A DNA stretch of 42,778 bases from Bacillota bacterium (GTDB taxonomy: Bacteria > Bacillota > JADQBR01): assembly GCA_016278515.1 (NCBI GenBank), contig JADQBR010000009.1, forward strand, positions 1 through 42,778, read 5' to 3'. Each line of letters opens with the position of its first letter. The stretch's first letter is position 1. The translations under genes and the position numbers were made by a program. Below are positions 15,589 to 23,022 of this stretch, one piece after another. A model generated the notes under the pieces. It saw only the letters and a list, made by a program, of their open reading frames with translations. It made no database searches and was not told where the DNA came from.

Positions 15589-15620
15589 AGTGGCCGGCAC
15601 GCGGGCCACTTTATATTTTT
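15589..15620 (+). terminator. Rho-independent terminator
   Basis: AGTGGCC pairs with GGCCACT around an 8-nt loop, followed by TTATATTTTT. Ends the DUF815 ATPase transcript. Confidence 0.8.
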
Positions 15621-15760
15621 CTTGATCTGGCTCCACTCGCCTTTATCGTTTGATTGGTTCTAGCGTGACTGGAGACTAAGTTTTTGGGGCAGGCAGGAAT
15701 AGATGGTTTGATAAGGAATAAGTTTAATATCAGAAAATTCCAGCAAGGGGGGGGGTTCTT

Positions 15761-17200
15761 GTGAAGCCAAAAGATATTATGCGGCCTTTTCAGGCCACAT
15801 TAGGGCCCGAAAGCACATTGAAGGCAGCTATAGAGGCCATGCAGAAATGCGCTTTAAATATTATTCCCGTAACGGATGACTGGGGTCAGCTGCTGGGGAT
15901 TCTTACCCGGTCAAAACTGTTTGACTTGCTGCTACAGGAACAGCCTTTGTCGACGGTTATCAAACCTTTTTACGATACGGATGTAATTACTGTTCCCGAG
16001 GATGAGTTTTATGATGTAGAAAAATTATTTGCGGAATTCATATCAAATGAGGGAAATAGCAAGTTTTCTAAGATAAGTACAGTAATCATTACGGATAACA
16101 GTGGGACGAATCTGACCGGGGTTATTACTAAAGAAGAGCTTATTCAATATTTGATGAAAGAGGCGTATCGGTTAAAAAAACAATTGGAGTTGGCCTTGGA
16201 GGCAACACAGGAAGAACTACGGCGGGTCAAGCTAAAACAAAAGTCCAAATATTCTTTTCGCCAGTTTATTACTAATGATTCTTATATGAAGCAGTTGATT
16301 AGCATGGCGCAGAAGGCGGCGCGGCAGAACTCCACTGTTTTAATTCAGGGTGAAAGCGGAACCGGTAAGGAGTGGTTTGCCCATGCCATACATCAGGCCA
16401 GTCAGCGGGCCGGGGGGCCATTTATCACTGTAAACTGTGCGGCTTTCCCTGAACACTTGTTGGAGTCAGAATTTTTCGGTTATGAGGAAGGAGCCTTTAC
16501 TGGGGCAAATAAGCAGGGTAAGTACGGAAAACTAGACTTGGCCCATGGCGGAACGCTGTTTCTGGATGAAATCGGAGACATGTCCTTATCCCTACAATCA
16601 AAATTGCTGAGAGTACTTCAGGAAAGAGAGTTTTACCGAGTTGGTGGTACGGAGAAAATATCCGTAGACGTGCGAGTCATTGCAGCAACCAACCAGTCCT
16701 TGGAAAATCTGGTCACTGAGAAAAGGTTTCGGGAAGACCTGCTTTATCGTCTTAACGTTGTTACATTCAATCTGCCGCCATTGAGAGAGCGAGGAGAGGA
16801 CTTAACTCTATTGGCGGACAATTTTATCAAAGAGCTGGATATTACCCTCAATACTAATATTAAGGGTATAAATAACGATGCTTTGGACAGGCTGAAAAGC
16901 TACCATTGGCCGGGAAACATTAGGGAACTGAGAAACGTAATCGAACGAATGATGATTTTTACGGAACAAGGAGAAATTGGTATTTGTCATATGCCGGACA
17001 AAATAAAAGGCTCGGGCTGGCAGGCGGCAGGCGGGGATAATCCGTCCCAGGTAAATGATATTATGGAGCAAAAACAAAGAGAAGTTATCCTAGAAGTATT
17101 AGGACAGACCGGCGGCAACAAGACCCAAGCAGCTAAAACGCTGGGTATGAGTCGATCTACACTATACGAAAAGATAAAGAAATTTGACTTAACGTATTAA
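15761..17200 (+). CDS. Sigma-54-dependent transcriptional activator with CBS-pair sensor
   Basis: Enhancer-binding protein that would remodel sigma-54 RNA polymerase by ATP hydrolysis. It has 479 residues. Order: two CBS motifs (about residues 1-60 and 68-132), a short coiled segment (about 134-165), the AAA+ domain (about 168-400) with Walker A GESGTGKE, the sigma-54 contact loop GAFTGA (about 244-249) and Walker B LFLDEIGD, then a Fis-type helix-turn-helix at the end (GNKTQAAKTLGMSRSTLYEK). No receiver, GAF or PAS domain is present, so the CBS pair is the sensor; such pairs often bind adenosine nucleotides. The start is GTG 15761 behind a long G-rich ribosome site. A sigma-54-like promoter lies 175 nt downstream before the next operon, its obvious target. 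Confidence 0.95.
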   Translation: MKPKDIMRPFQATLGPESTLKAAIEAMQKCALNIIPVTDDWGQLLGILTRSKLFDLLLQEQPLSTVIKPFYDTDVITVPEDEFYDVEKLFAEFISNEGNSKFSKISTVIITDNSGTNLTGVITKEELIQYLMKEAYRLKKQLELALEATQEELRRVKLKQKSKYSFRQFITNDSYMKQLISMAQKAARQNSTVLIQGESGTGKEWFAHAIHQASQRAGGPFITVNCAAFPEHLLESEFFGYEEGAFTGANKQGKYGKLDLAHGGTLFLDEIGDMSLSLQSKLLRVLQEREFYRVGGTEKISVDVRVIAATNQSLENLVTEKRFREDLLYRLNVVTFNLPPLRERGEDLTLLADNFIKELDITLNTNIKGINNDALDRLKSYHWPGNIRELRNVIERMMIFTEQGEIGICHMPDKIKGSGWQAAGGDNPSQVNDIMEQKQREVILEVLGQTGGNKTQAAKTLGMSRSTLYEKIKKFDLTY

Positions 17201-17230
17201 CTTAAACGTATGAAATTTATGCACTACTGT

Positions 17231-17264
17231 AAAGAACTGTCTGATTAACGGACGGTTCTTTTTT
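17231..17264 (+). terminator. Rho-independent terminator
   Basis: AAGAACTGTC pairs with GACGGTTCTT (one G-U pair), followed by a T-run. It separates the sigma-54 activator gene from the catabolic operon, so the operon needs its own promoter. Confidence 0.88.
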
Positions 17265-17302
17265 ACATGTCCAGCGGTAGCGAAATATTGGCTGGATTGG
17301 AT

Positions 17303-17316
17303 TAAATAATTATTTA
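17303..17316. promoter_or_regulatory. Palindrome, candidate upstream activator site
   Basis: TAAATAATTATTTA is a perfect 14-bp palindrome centred about 68 nt upstream of the -24 element of the sigma-54-like promoter, a distance normal for enhancer sites. A/T-rich palindromes of this length can arise by chance. Confidence 0.35.
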
Positions 17317-17375
17317 CCGATATTAAAGGCGTGGGGCGAGTCAAACTTATCCAATGGGTGGCGGCAAAAGGCTAG

Positions 17376-17391
17376 CGGCATAGAAATTGCT
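17376..17391 (+). promoter_or_regulatory. Sigma-54-type promoter of the acid-degradation operon
   Basis: CGGCAT-AGAAA-TTGCT has GG at 17377-17378 and GC at 17389-17390, the required spacing of 10 nt between the dinucleotides. The -12 half is consensus; the -24 half differs at two positions. A start near 17402 would place the GGGAGGAGGGG ribosome site and ATG 17426 just downstream. Confidence 0.68.
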
Positions 17392-17425
17392 TCTATTAAA
17401 TGGAAAGTACGGGAGGAGGGGTCAG

Positions 17426-17893
17426 ATGGTCGTTGAGGGGAAAAAAGGTTATCGGTTCAAGCCCTACTCAATGGTAGTGGAACGAGGTAAAATCAAGGAA
17501 TTTGCCATGGCAGTCGGTGATGATAATCCCATATATTATGAAAAAGACGCAGCGACAAAAGCAGGATTTAAGGACATTACCGTACCGCCTACTTTTTTTA
17601 CGGTTATTGACATGTGGGCAGGTCCAAATTTTGAGGAAATTTGTCGTGAGTTGGAGTTAGACCCGGTGATGGTACTGCATGGAGAGCAAGAATACGAGTA
17701 TTTTTACAATATTTATCCAGGAGATGAAATTAAGACTGTATCTACTGTTCAGGATGTAGCTACTCGCACAGGCAGTATGGGCGGAATGAACATCTATTTA
17801 ATGGAAACAAACTATTACAACCAAAACGGACAGAAGGTAATGATTGCTCGCTCCAAGATCATTGAAAGAGTTAGGGGGCAAAGGAATGAATAA
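17426..17893 (+). CDS. MaoC-like hydratase, N-terminal-type subunit
   Basis: Hot-dog-fold protein of 155 residues resembling the N-terminal MaoC dehydratase half (FAS1-like, HadA/HadC type). It probably pairs with the next gene product to hydrate an enoyl-CoA. The family opening is clear: GYRFKPYSMVVERGKIKEFAMAVGDDNPIYYEKDAA, followed by VPPTFFTVIDMW and an LHGEQEYEYFYNIYPGD stretch. ATG 17426 was chosen because GGGAGGAGGGG ends 4-5 nt before it; upstream in-frame codons would run into the promoter. It is the first gene of a ten-gene run and overlaps the next gene by 8 nt. This half usually lacks the complete catalytic Asp-His pair, which the partner provides. Confidence 0.87.
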   Translation: MVVEGKKGYRFKPYSMVVERGKIKEFAMAVGDDNPIYYEKDAATKAGFKDITVPPTFFTVIDMWAGPNFEEICRELELDPVMVLHGEQEYEYFYNIYPGDEIKTVSTVQDVATRTGSMGGMNIYLMETNYYNQNGQKVMIARSKIIERVRGQRNE

Positions 17894-18290
17894 AAAGTAC
17901 GAAGTGGGGTATCACTTTCCTTCCCTAACGAAGCCTGCGGTTACTAAAGTGCAGCTTGCCAAGTATGCAGGGGCCTCCGGCGATTTTAACCCGCTGCATC
18001 TAGACGATAGAGTGGGGAAAGAGGCAGGAATTGGGGGCGTAATAGCCCACGGCATGTTAATTATGGGCATGGCCGGTGAAGCAATTGGCAGTTGGGTACC
18101 GAGGATATCGTTAAAGAGTTTTTCTGTACGATTTAAGGCTATGACGGTTCCCGGAGAGGTTATTACATTGACAGGCAGGGTAGTAGATAAGGAAAAGACT
18201 GATAACGGCAGTTTAATCATCTGTCAGGTGGAGGCTAAAAATCATTCGGATGAGATTAAGTTAAGTGGACGATTTGCGGCGCTGTTGTGA
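17886..18290 (+). CDS. MaoC-like enoyl-CoA hydratase subunit
   Basis: Second hot-dog subunit, 134 residues from ATG 17886, behind AGGGGGCAAAGG and overlapping the previous gene by 8 nt. It has the R-hydratase catalytic signature: GASGDFNPLHLDDRVGKEAG (about residues 27-46), with the Asp and His of the D-x-N-P-x-H motif, then GVIAHGMLIMGMAGEAI. The size and pairing are those of a heterodimeric (R)-specific enoyl-CoA hydratase as in HadAB/HadBC or ChsH1-ChsH2. In the operon it would perform the hydration step of the beta-oxidation-like route. The stereochemistry is assumed from family membership, not seen. Confidence 0.9.
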   Translation: MNKKYEVGYHFPSLTKPAVTKVQLAKYAGASGDFNPLHLDDRVGKEAGIGGVIAHGMLIMGMAGEAIGSWVPRISLKSFSVRFKAMTVPGEVITLTGRVVDKEKTDNGSLIICQVEAKNHSDEIKLSGRFAALL

Positions 18291-18322
18291 GTTGTTGAAT
18301 ATGAGAAGGGGGCGGTTAGTTG

Positions 18323-19135
18323 ATGAGCTATTTAAGCGGTAAGGTCGCCATTATTACCGGGGCAGGCAGGGGGATTGGCAAGGCGGCAGCCTTACTCTTT
18401 GCAAAAGAAGGAGCAAAGGTAGTGGTGACAGATATTGATGAACAGTCGGTTAAAGAGACTGAGGCTGAAATAAAGAAATTGGACGGTGAGGCCCTTAGTT
18501 TAAGCGGGGATATTACAGCGCCTGATTTTCCGGGTCAATTAATAAACACGTCAGCTGCCGAGTTTGGCAGACTGGATATTTTGGTTAACAACGCGGGCTA
18601 TACCTGGGACGGTATGATTCATAAGATGTCCGATAAGCAGTTCCAAGCCATGCTGGACGTTCATCTGTTGGCGCCGTTCCGTCTAATTAGGGCAGCGGCT
18701 CCATATATGCGTGATAAGGCAAAGGAAGAGATGACCCGAGGCCAGGTAGTGCAGCGAAAGATTGTCAATGTGACGTCTGTTGCAGGCTTGATGGGTAATG
18801 TGGGCCAGGCAAATTATTCTGCAGCAAAAGCTGGGATAGTTGGCTTTACCAAAACTATCGCTCGAGAATGGGGTCCATATAACATTAACTGCAACGCAGT
18901 CGGCTTTGGCATTGTTGACACCCGTTTAACCCAAGCCAAAGAAATGGGAGAGATGGTTGACGGTAAGCCGGTGGGGATTCCGGAAAAGATGCGTTCCATG
19001 ATGATTAAGATGGTTCCTCAGCAGCGATCCGGTACTATCGAGGAGGCTGCAGCAGGCATTTTCTATTTGGCATCGCCCCTGTCTGATTATGTAAATGGGG
19101 AAGTACTGAAGGTAGACGGTGGATTTTACACTTAA
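18323..19135 (+). CDS. Short-chain dehydrogenase/reductase (3-hydroxyacyl-CoA dehydrogenase-like)
   Basis: Cytoplasmic NAD(P)-dependent oxidoreductase of the classical SDR family, 270 residues. It has the TGAGRGIG cofactor motif (about residues 13-20), NNAG (about 88-91), and the catalytic Ser with YxxxK in NVTSVAGLMGNVGQANYSAAKAG (about 149-171). ATG 18323 was preferred to the adjacent TTG 18320 since AAGGGGG lies 8-10 nt upstream. Placed after the MaoC pair and before the thiolase-like genes, it most likely oxidises the 3-hydroxyacyl-CoA. An insertion around residues 133-143 (RDKAKEEMTRGQ) is longer than in FabG and is common in multifunctional-type SDRs. Confidence 0.92.
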   Translation: MSYLSGKVAIITGAGRGIGKAAALLFAKEGAKVVVTDIDEQSVKETEAEIKKLDGEALSLSGDITAPDFPGQLINTSAAEFGRLDILVNNAGYTWDGMIHKMSDKQFQAMLDVHLLAPFRLIRAAAPYMRDKAKEEMTRGQVVQRKIVNVTSVAGLMGNVGQANYSAAKAGIVGFTKTIAREWGPYNINCNAVGFGIVDTRLTQAKEMGEMVDGKPVGIPEKMRSMMIKMVPQQRSGTIEEAAAGIFYLASPLSDYVNGEVLKVDGGFYT

Positions 19136-19152
19136 GAAAGGAGGGGGGAGCT

Positions 19153-20565
19153 TTGGCAGGAATAACAGGTTACGGGGCTAGAATCCCGTATTTCCGGTTA
19201 GAGAAAAAAAAGATTGGTGAAGCATGGGGTACTTATGGTGCCGGGGAAAAGGCCGTGGCAAATCATGATGAAGACAGTGTTTCTCTTGCTGTGGCGGCGG
19301 CTGTTGACTGCGGTAAAGAGACGGCGGATGCCGACTGTCTTTACTTGGCTACAACCACCGGGCCTTATGGGGAAAAGGGCTCGGCCAGTACAGCCGCCAT
19401 GGCGCTAGGTCTTAAAAAAGACGTACGTACAATGGATATTACCGGAAGCCTCAAAGGGGGCATATCAGGTTTGTTGTCCGGGTTGGAGCAGGCCGAATCC
19501 GGCATCAAAACCTTGGTTGCTATGTCTGATTGCAGGCTGGGCGCGCCTCAGGGACCTTACGAGCAGGTACTGGGGGACGGAGCTGCAGCGTTTGTTTTAG
19601 GTAATGATGACATTATTGCTGAGTTAGAGGCCAGTGAAAGCGCTAATCAAGAAGTGATGGCTTACTGGCGCAGCAGCACGGATCGTTTCCTTCAGACTGG
19701 GGAAGACCGTTTTGCATCCACTAAGTATGTGGAAATATTAATGGCTGCTATGGGCAATTTTGCTAAACAAACTGGGGCAACCATCAAGGATTTTGACAAA
19801 GTTGTCTTGGATGCACCTTCTGCTAAGCTTCACAAGTTAACTGCTAGGATGTTGAAGGTATCGCCTGAACAATTAATTGAGGGAATGTATGACAGCATTG
19901 GCCATACCGGCTGTGCCAATGTGGGCCTCATGCTGGTTAGTGCCTTAAGTAATGCTGAACCCGGGGAGCGAATACTAGTCGCTGCCTTTGGTGAAGGGTG
20001 CCATATTGCAGCTTTTAAGGTTACGGAAAAGATTGTCTCCTTTAAACCAAAGCGCCCATTAAAAGAACAGTTGGCGAATAAGGATAATAGCGTCAGATAC
20101 ACGGACTATCTTAAGTGGCGAGGTATTATCGAGACGGAACCACCTCGAAGACCTGCAGTGCCTAAGCCTTCGCAGCCGGCTCTCTACCGGGGATATGATC
20201 AGAATTTAGGATTTATAGGCAGCCGGTGCAAAAAATGCGGTACGCCTCAGTTTCCAAAACAAAGAGTTTGCGTTCATTGCCAGGCGAAAGATGAAATGGA
20301 GGATTATTCTTTCAAGAATAAAACAGCCAGGCTAGCGACATACACCGTGGATTACTTGGCGGCCTCTGTGGCTCCGCCTACTGTCATTGGGGTAGTGGAC
20401 TTTCAAGGCGGCGGCAGAATGCTGGCAGAAGTTACTGACTGCCGCCCTGAACAGATGAGGATAGGCATGGAATTGGATTTTTGCTTTAGAAGGCTGCAGG
20501 TGGCCGACGGAATAAGCAACTATTTTTGGAAAGCGGTACCTAAGCGAGGTGGGACCAATGACTAG
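19153..20565 (+). CDS. HMG-CoA synthase-like protein fused to DUF35 zinc-ribbon/OB domain
   Basis: Two-part protein of 470 residues. The N-terminal 320 residues look like the HMG-CoA synthase/thiolase fold (ITGYGARIPYFRLEKK opening, DSVSLAVAAAVDC, GDGAAAFVLG). The C-terminal part (about 345-465) is a DUF35 module with a rubredoxin-like zinc ribbon (Cys359, Cys362, Cys373, Cys376) and an OB domain. Where HMG-CoA synthases have the nucleophilic Cys (NACYGG), this protein reads TGSLKGG (about 97-103), so the usual acyl-Cys chemistry is unlikely. The start is TTG 19153 behind GGAGGGGGGAG. It overlaps the thiolase-like gene by 8 nt. In archaea separate HMG-CoA synthase, thiolase and DUF35 proteins form a complex that channels acyl-CoA; a fused version of that assembly is the best guess. 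Confidence 0.85.
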   Translation: MAGITGYGARIPYFRLEKKKIGEAWGTYGAGEKAVANHDEDSVSLAVAAAVDCGKETADADCLYLATTTGPYGEKGSASTAAMALGLKKDVRTMDITGSLKGGISGLLSGLEQAESGIKTLVAMSDCRLGAPQGPYEQVLGDGAAAFVLGNDDIIAELEASESANQEVMAYWRSSTDRFLQTGEDRFASTKYVEILMAAMGNFAKQTGATIKDFDKVVLDAPSAKLHKLTARMLKVSPEQLIEGMYDSIGHTGCANVGLMLVSALSNAEPGERILVAAFGEGCHIAAFKVTEKIVSFKPKRPLKEQLANKDNSVRYTDYLKWRGIIETEPPRRPAVPKPSQPALYRGYDQNLGFIGSRCKKCGTPQFPKQRVCVHCQAKDEMEDYSFKNKTARLATYTVDYLAASVAPPTVIGVVDFQGGGRMLAEVTDCRPEQMRIGMELDFCFRRLQVADGISNYFWKAVPKRGGTND

Positions 20566-21739
20566 AGGTATTAAAGATAAGGTTGCTATTATCGGCATGG
20601 GCTGCACTCAATTTGGAGAGCACTGGGATAAAAGCACCGACGACCTGTTGGTGGATGCGGCTTATGAAGCTTTTGCTGATGCCGGTTTAGGCCCAGAGGA
20701 CATAGATGCATACTGGCTGGGTACCATGCAGTCCGGTTATGCCGGGATTGTTTTATCAGGGCCACTAAAGTCCCAGTATAAGCCGGTTACTAGGGTTGAG
20801 AATATGTGCGCAACTGGATCGGACGCATTTCGTAACGCCTGTTATGCAGTTGCCAGTGGCGCATATGATATGGCGATGGCTATTGGTGTTGAAAAGCTGA
20901 AGGATTCCGGCTATAGCGGTCTCACTATTGCCGAGCCCCCTCATGATGGCACCAAGTTGGATGTTACTGCTCCGGCTGCATTCTCGCTGCTGGCGCCGGC
21001 GTACTTTAACAAGTTTGGCGTAGACCCCAAGCAGGGGAAAGAAGTGCTGGCTAAGATTGCGTGGAAAAATCATAAGAACGGCAGCCTAAATCCAAAGGCT
21101 CAATACCGGACGGAAATTCCCATGGAAAAAATCTGTTCATCGCCGATGGTAGCGGCACCGCTGGGTATTTTGGACTGTTCCGGCGTCGCTGACGGTGCGG
21201 CGGCAGCTATTATTGTCCGGGCCGAAGATGCTGAAAAATATTGCAAACAGCCCACCTTTGTTAAAGCCTTATCCGTTTCTGCAGGTCCGGGCCATGGTGC
21301 ACTGCATCAAGATTTCGATTTTACTTCCATTCCGGAAAACTGTGCAGCGGCAAAGGACGCCTATGACCAAGCCGGTATTAAAAACCCCAGGCAGGAGTTG
21401 AGCATGGCAGAAGTGCATGACTGTTTTACACCGACCGAGTTGGTTATTTATGAAGACTTAGGTTTTAGTAAACGGGGTGAAGGATGGAAGGATGTTTTGG
21501 CCGGAACATTTGAACTGGCGGGTGAACTGCCGGTGAATCCGGATGGCGGTCTTAAATCTTTCGGTCACCCAATCGGCGCCAGTGGCTTGCGGATGCTTTA
21601 TGAAGCTTATTTGCAGTTTCAGGGAAAGGCCGGTCAGCGGCAGCTTAAAGATCCCAAACTGGCATTAACTCATAACTTAGGCGGATATCCTTGGCAGTGC
21701 GTTTGTTTTATTTCCATCGTCGGTTCTCAGCTGGGCTAA
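20558..21739 (+). CDS. Thiolase-like acyl-CoA acyltransferase (SCP-x type)
   Basis: Thiolase-superfamily protein of 393 residues from ATG 20558 (GAGGTGGG upstream), overlapping the previous gene by 8 nt. The nucleophilic Cys84 is present in NMCATGSDAFRNA and the catalytic His337 in SFGHPIGASG. A second conserved region reads AEVHDCFTPTELVIYEDLG. The C-terminal CxG motif of classical thiolases is replaced by THNLGGYPWQC, as in SCP-x-type members. It should cleave the 3-oxoacyl-CoA, or do a retro-aldol as Ltp2 does, probably in complex with the DUF35 fusion encoded just upstream. The retained Cys and His favour thiolysis. The substrate is unknown. Confidence 0.9.
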   Translation: MTRGIKDKVAIIGMGCTQFGEHWDKSTDDLLVDAAYEAFADAGLGPEDIDAYWLGTMQSGYAGIVLSGPLKSQYKPVTRVENMCATGSDAFRNACYAVASGAYDMAMAIGVEKLKDSGYSGLTIAEPPHDGTKLDVTAPAAFSLLAPAYFNKFGVDPKQGKEVLAKIAWKNHKNGSLNPKAQYRTEIPMEKICSSPMVAAPLGILDCSGVADGAAAAIIVRAEDAEKYCKQPTFVKALSVSAGPGHGALHQDFDFTSIPENCAAAKDAYDQAGIKNPRQELSMAEVHDCFTPTELVIYEDLGFSKRGEGWKDVLAGTFELAGELPVNPDGGLKSFGHPIGASGLRMLYEAYLQFQGKAGQRQLKDPKLALTHNLGGYPWQCVCFISIVGSQLG

Positions 21740-21769
21740 TTAAAAATTGATGATGAAGGGAGGTAAGTG

Positions 21770-22909
21770 ATGAAGCGCAGACTACTAGAGGAAGAGCATA
21801 GAATTTTTCAAACAGCAGTCAGATCTTTTCTGGACAAGGAAGCCGTTCCCTATTTTGACCAGTGGGAAGAAGAACGGATGGTGCCCCGGGAATTTTGGAT
21901 TAAACTGGGAAAGCAGGGGTACCTATGTCCCCAGGCAGCCGAACAGTATGGAGGGATAGGAGCCGATTTCATCTATAATGTCATTATTAACGAAGAATTT
22001 GCACGGGTAGGTTTAGGACTGATGGGTGTTGGCCTCCATAACGATATCATAGCGCCCTATTTGGAGACCTACGGCAGTACTGAGCAAAAGGAACATTGGC
22101 TGCCAAAGTGTATCTCGGGTGAAAGTATTTTAGCCATTGCTATGACCGAACCGGGGGCGGGTAGTGACCTGCAGGCAATCAAAACGACTGCTTTCAGGGA
22201 TGGAGACAGCTATATCCTTAACGGCCAGAAAACTTTTATTTCCAATGGTATTTGTTCGGATTTGGTGTTGGTTGCCTGTAAGACGGACCCGAAGGCCCAA
22301 CCGGCCTATAAAGGGATTAGCCTGATGCTGGTGGAACGAGATACACCCGGTTTCACCAGGGGCAGGAAAATGGACAAAATGGGTATGCATAGCCAGGATA
22401 CGGCGGAACTGTTCTTTGAGGATTGCCGGGTGCCGGCAGAAAACTTGATAGGTGAAGAAGGAAAAGGTTTCTACTACATGATGAACAGCTTGCCTCGGGA
22501 ACGGCTTGTGACAGCAATAACCTCCCAAGTGGCAGCAGAAGAGATGCTGCGAGAAACGTTAGAATATACCGGTATTCGAAAGGCTTTTGGTAGACCCCTC
22601 AAAGATCAGCAGCATATCCAATTTACGCTGGCGGAGCTCAAATCAGAGATTGTCTTAGGGCGAACATTCGTGGACCGAGTTATTGAAGCTTACCTGGCAG
22701 GCGAGGACATGGGTACCGAATCTTCAATAGCTAAGTGGTGGGTGACTGAGATGGCCAACCGGGTGGCGTACCAATGTTTGCAGCTCCACGGCGGCTACGG
22801 TTATATGGAGGAATATCCCATTGCCCGCTGGTACCGGGATATTCGCGTCACCCCAATATATGCCGGCAGCAACGAAATAATGAAAACCATCATCGCCCGT
22901 ACCCTTTGA
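21770..22909 (+). CDS. Acyl-CoA dehydrogenase (first of two)
   Basis: FAD-dependent acyl-CoA dehydrogenase of 379 residues that introduces the alpha-beta double bond and passes electrons to ETF. The start is ATG 21770 with AAGGGAGGT 6 nt upstream; the GTG just before it is in frame but too close. Family signatures: AMTEPGAGSDLQAIKT (about 122-137), the RKAFGRPL stretch, QLHGGYGYMEEYPIARWYRDIRV near the C-terminus, and the catalytic Glu in YAGSNEIMKTI. The stop codon lies in the first bases of the interspersed repeat at 22906-22992, which separates this gene from the second acyl-CoA dehydrogenase. Confidence 0.93.
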   Translation: MKRRLLEEEHRIFQTAVRSFLDKEAVPYFDQWEEERMVPREFWIKLGKQGYLCPQAAEQYGGIGADFIYNVIINEEFARVGLGLMGVGLHNDIIAPYLETYGSTEQKEHWLPKCISGESILAIAMTEPGAGSDLQAIKTTAFRDGDSYILNGQKTFISNGICSDLVLVACKTDPKAQPAYKGISLMLVERDTPGFTRGRKMDKMGMHSQDTAELFFEDCRVPAENLIGEEGKGFYYMMNSLPRERLVTAITSQVAAEEMLRETLEYTGIRKAFGRPLKDQQHIQFTLAELKSEIVLGRTFVDRVIEAYLAGEDMGTESSIAKWWVTEMANRVAYQCLQLHGGYGYMEEYPIARWYRDIRVTPIYAGSNEIMKTIIARTL

Positions 22910-22992
22910 ATTTGGGGTACCCGCAAGGGGCATATCCAAAACTCTAAAGCAACAAGTTGCTAAGAGTTTTGCTAACGGTTCTCAACTTGAAT
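22906..22992 (+). repeat. Interspersed palindromic repeat, copy E (single core)
   Basis: An 87-bp element with TTGAATTT at 22906-22913 and TTGAAT at 22987-22992, one hairpin core, and the GGGGTACCC left arm. It contains the TGA stop of the preceding gene and fills almost the whole gap between the two acyl-CoA dehydrogenase genes. It is the only copy inside an operon here. Confidence 0.95.
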
Positions 22993-23022
22993 AGTTATGT
23001 TAACTAGAAGGGAGATGCTTAA

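Noticed and set aside
15526-15760. Possible small RNA or gene before the sigma-54 activator
   Set aside because: Apart from the terminator at 15589-15620 nothing with coding or RNA-gene character is visible.
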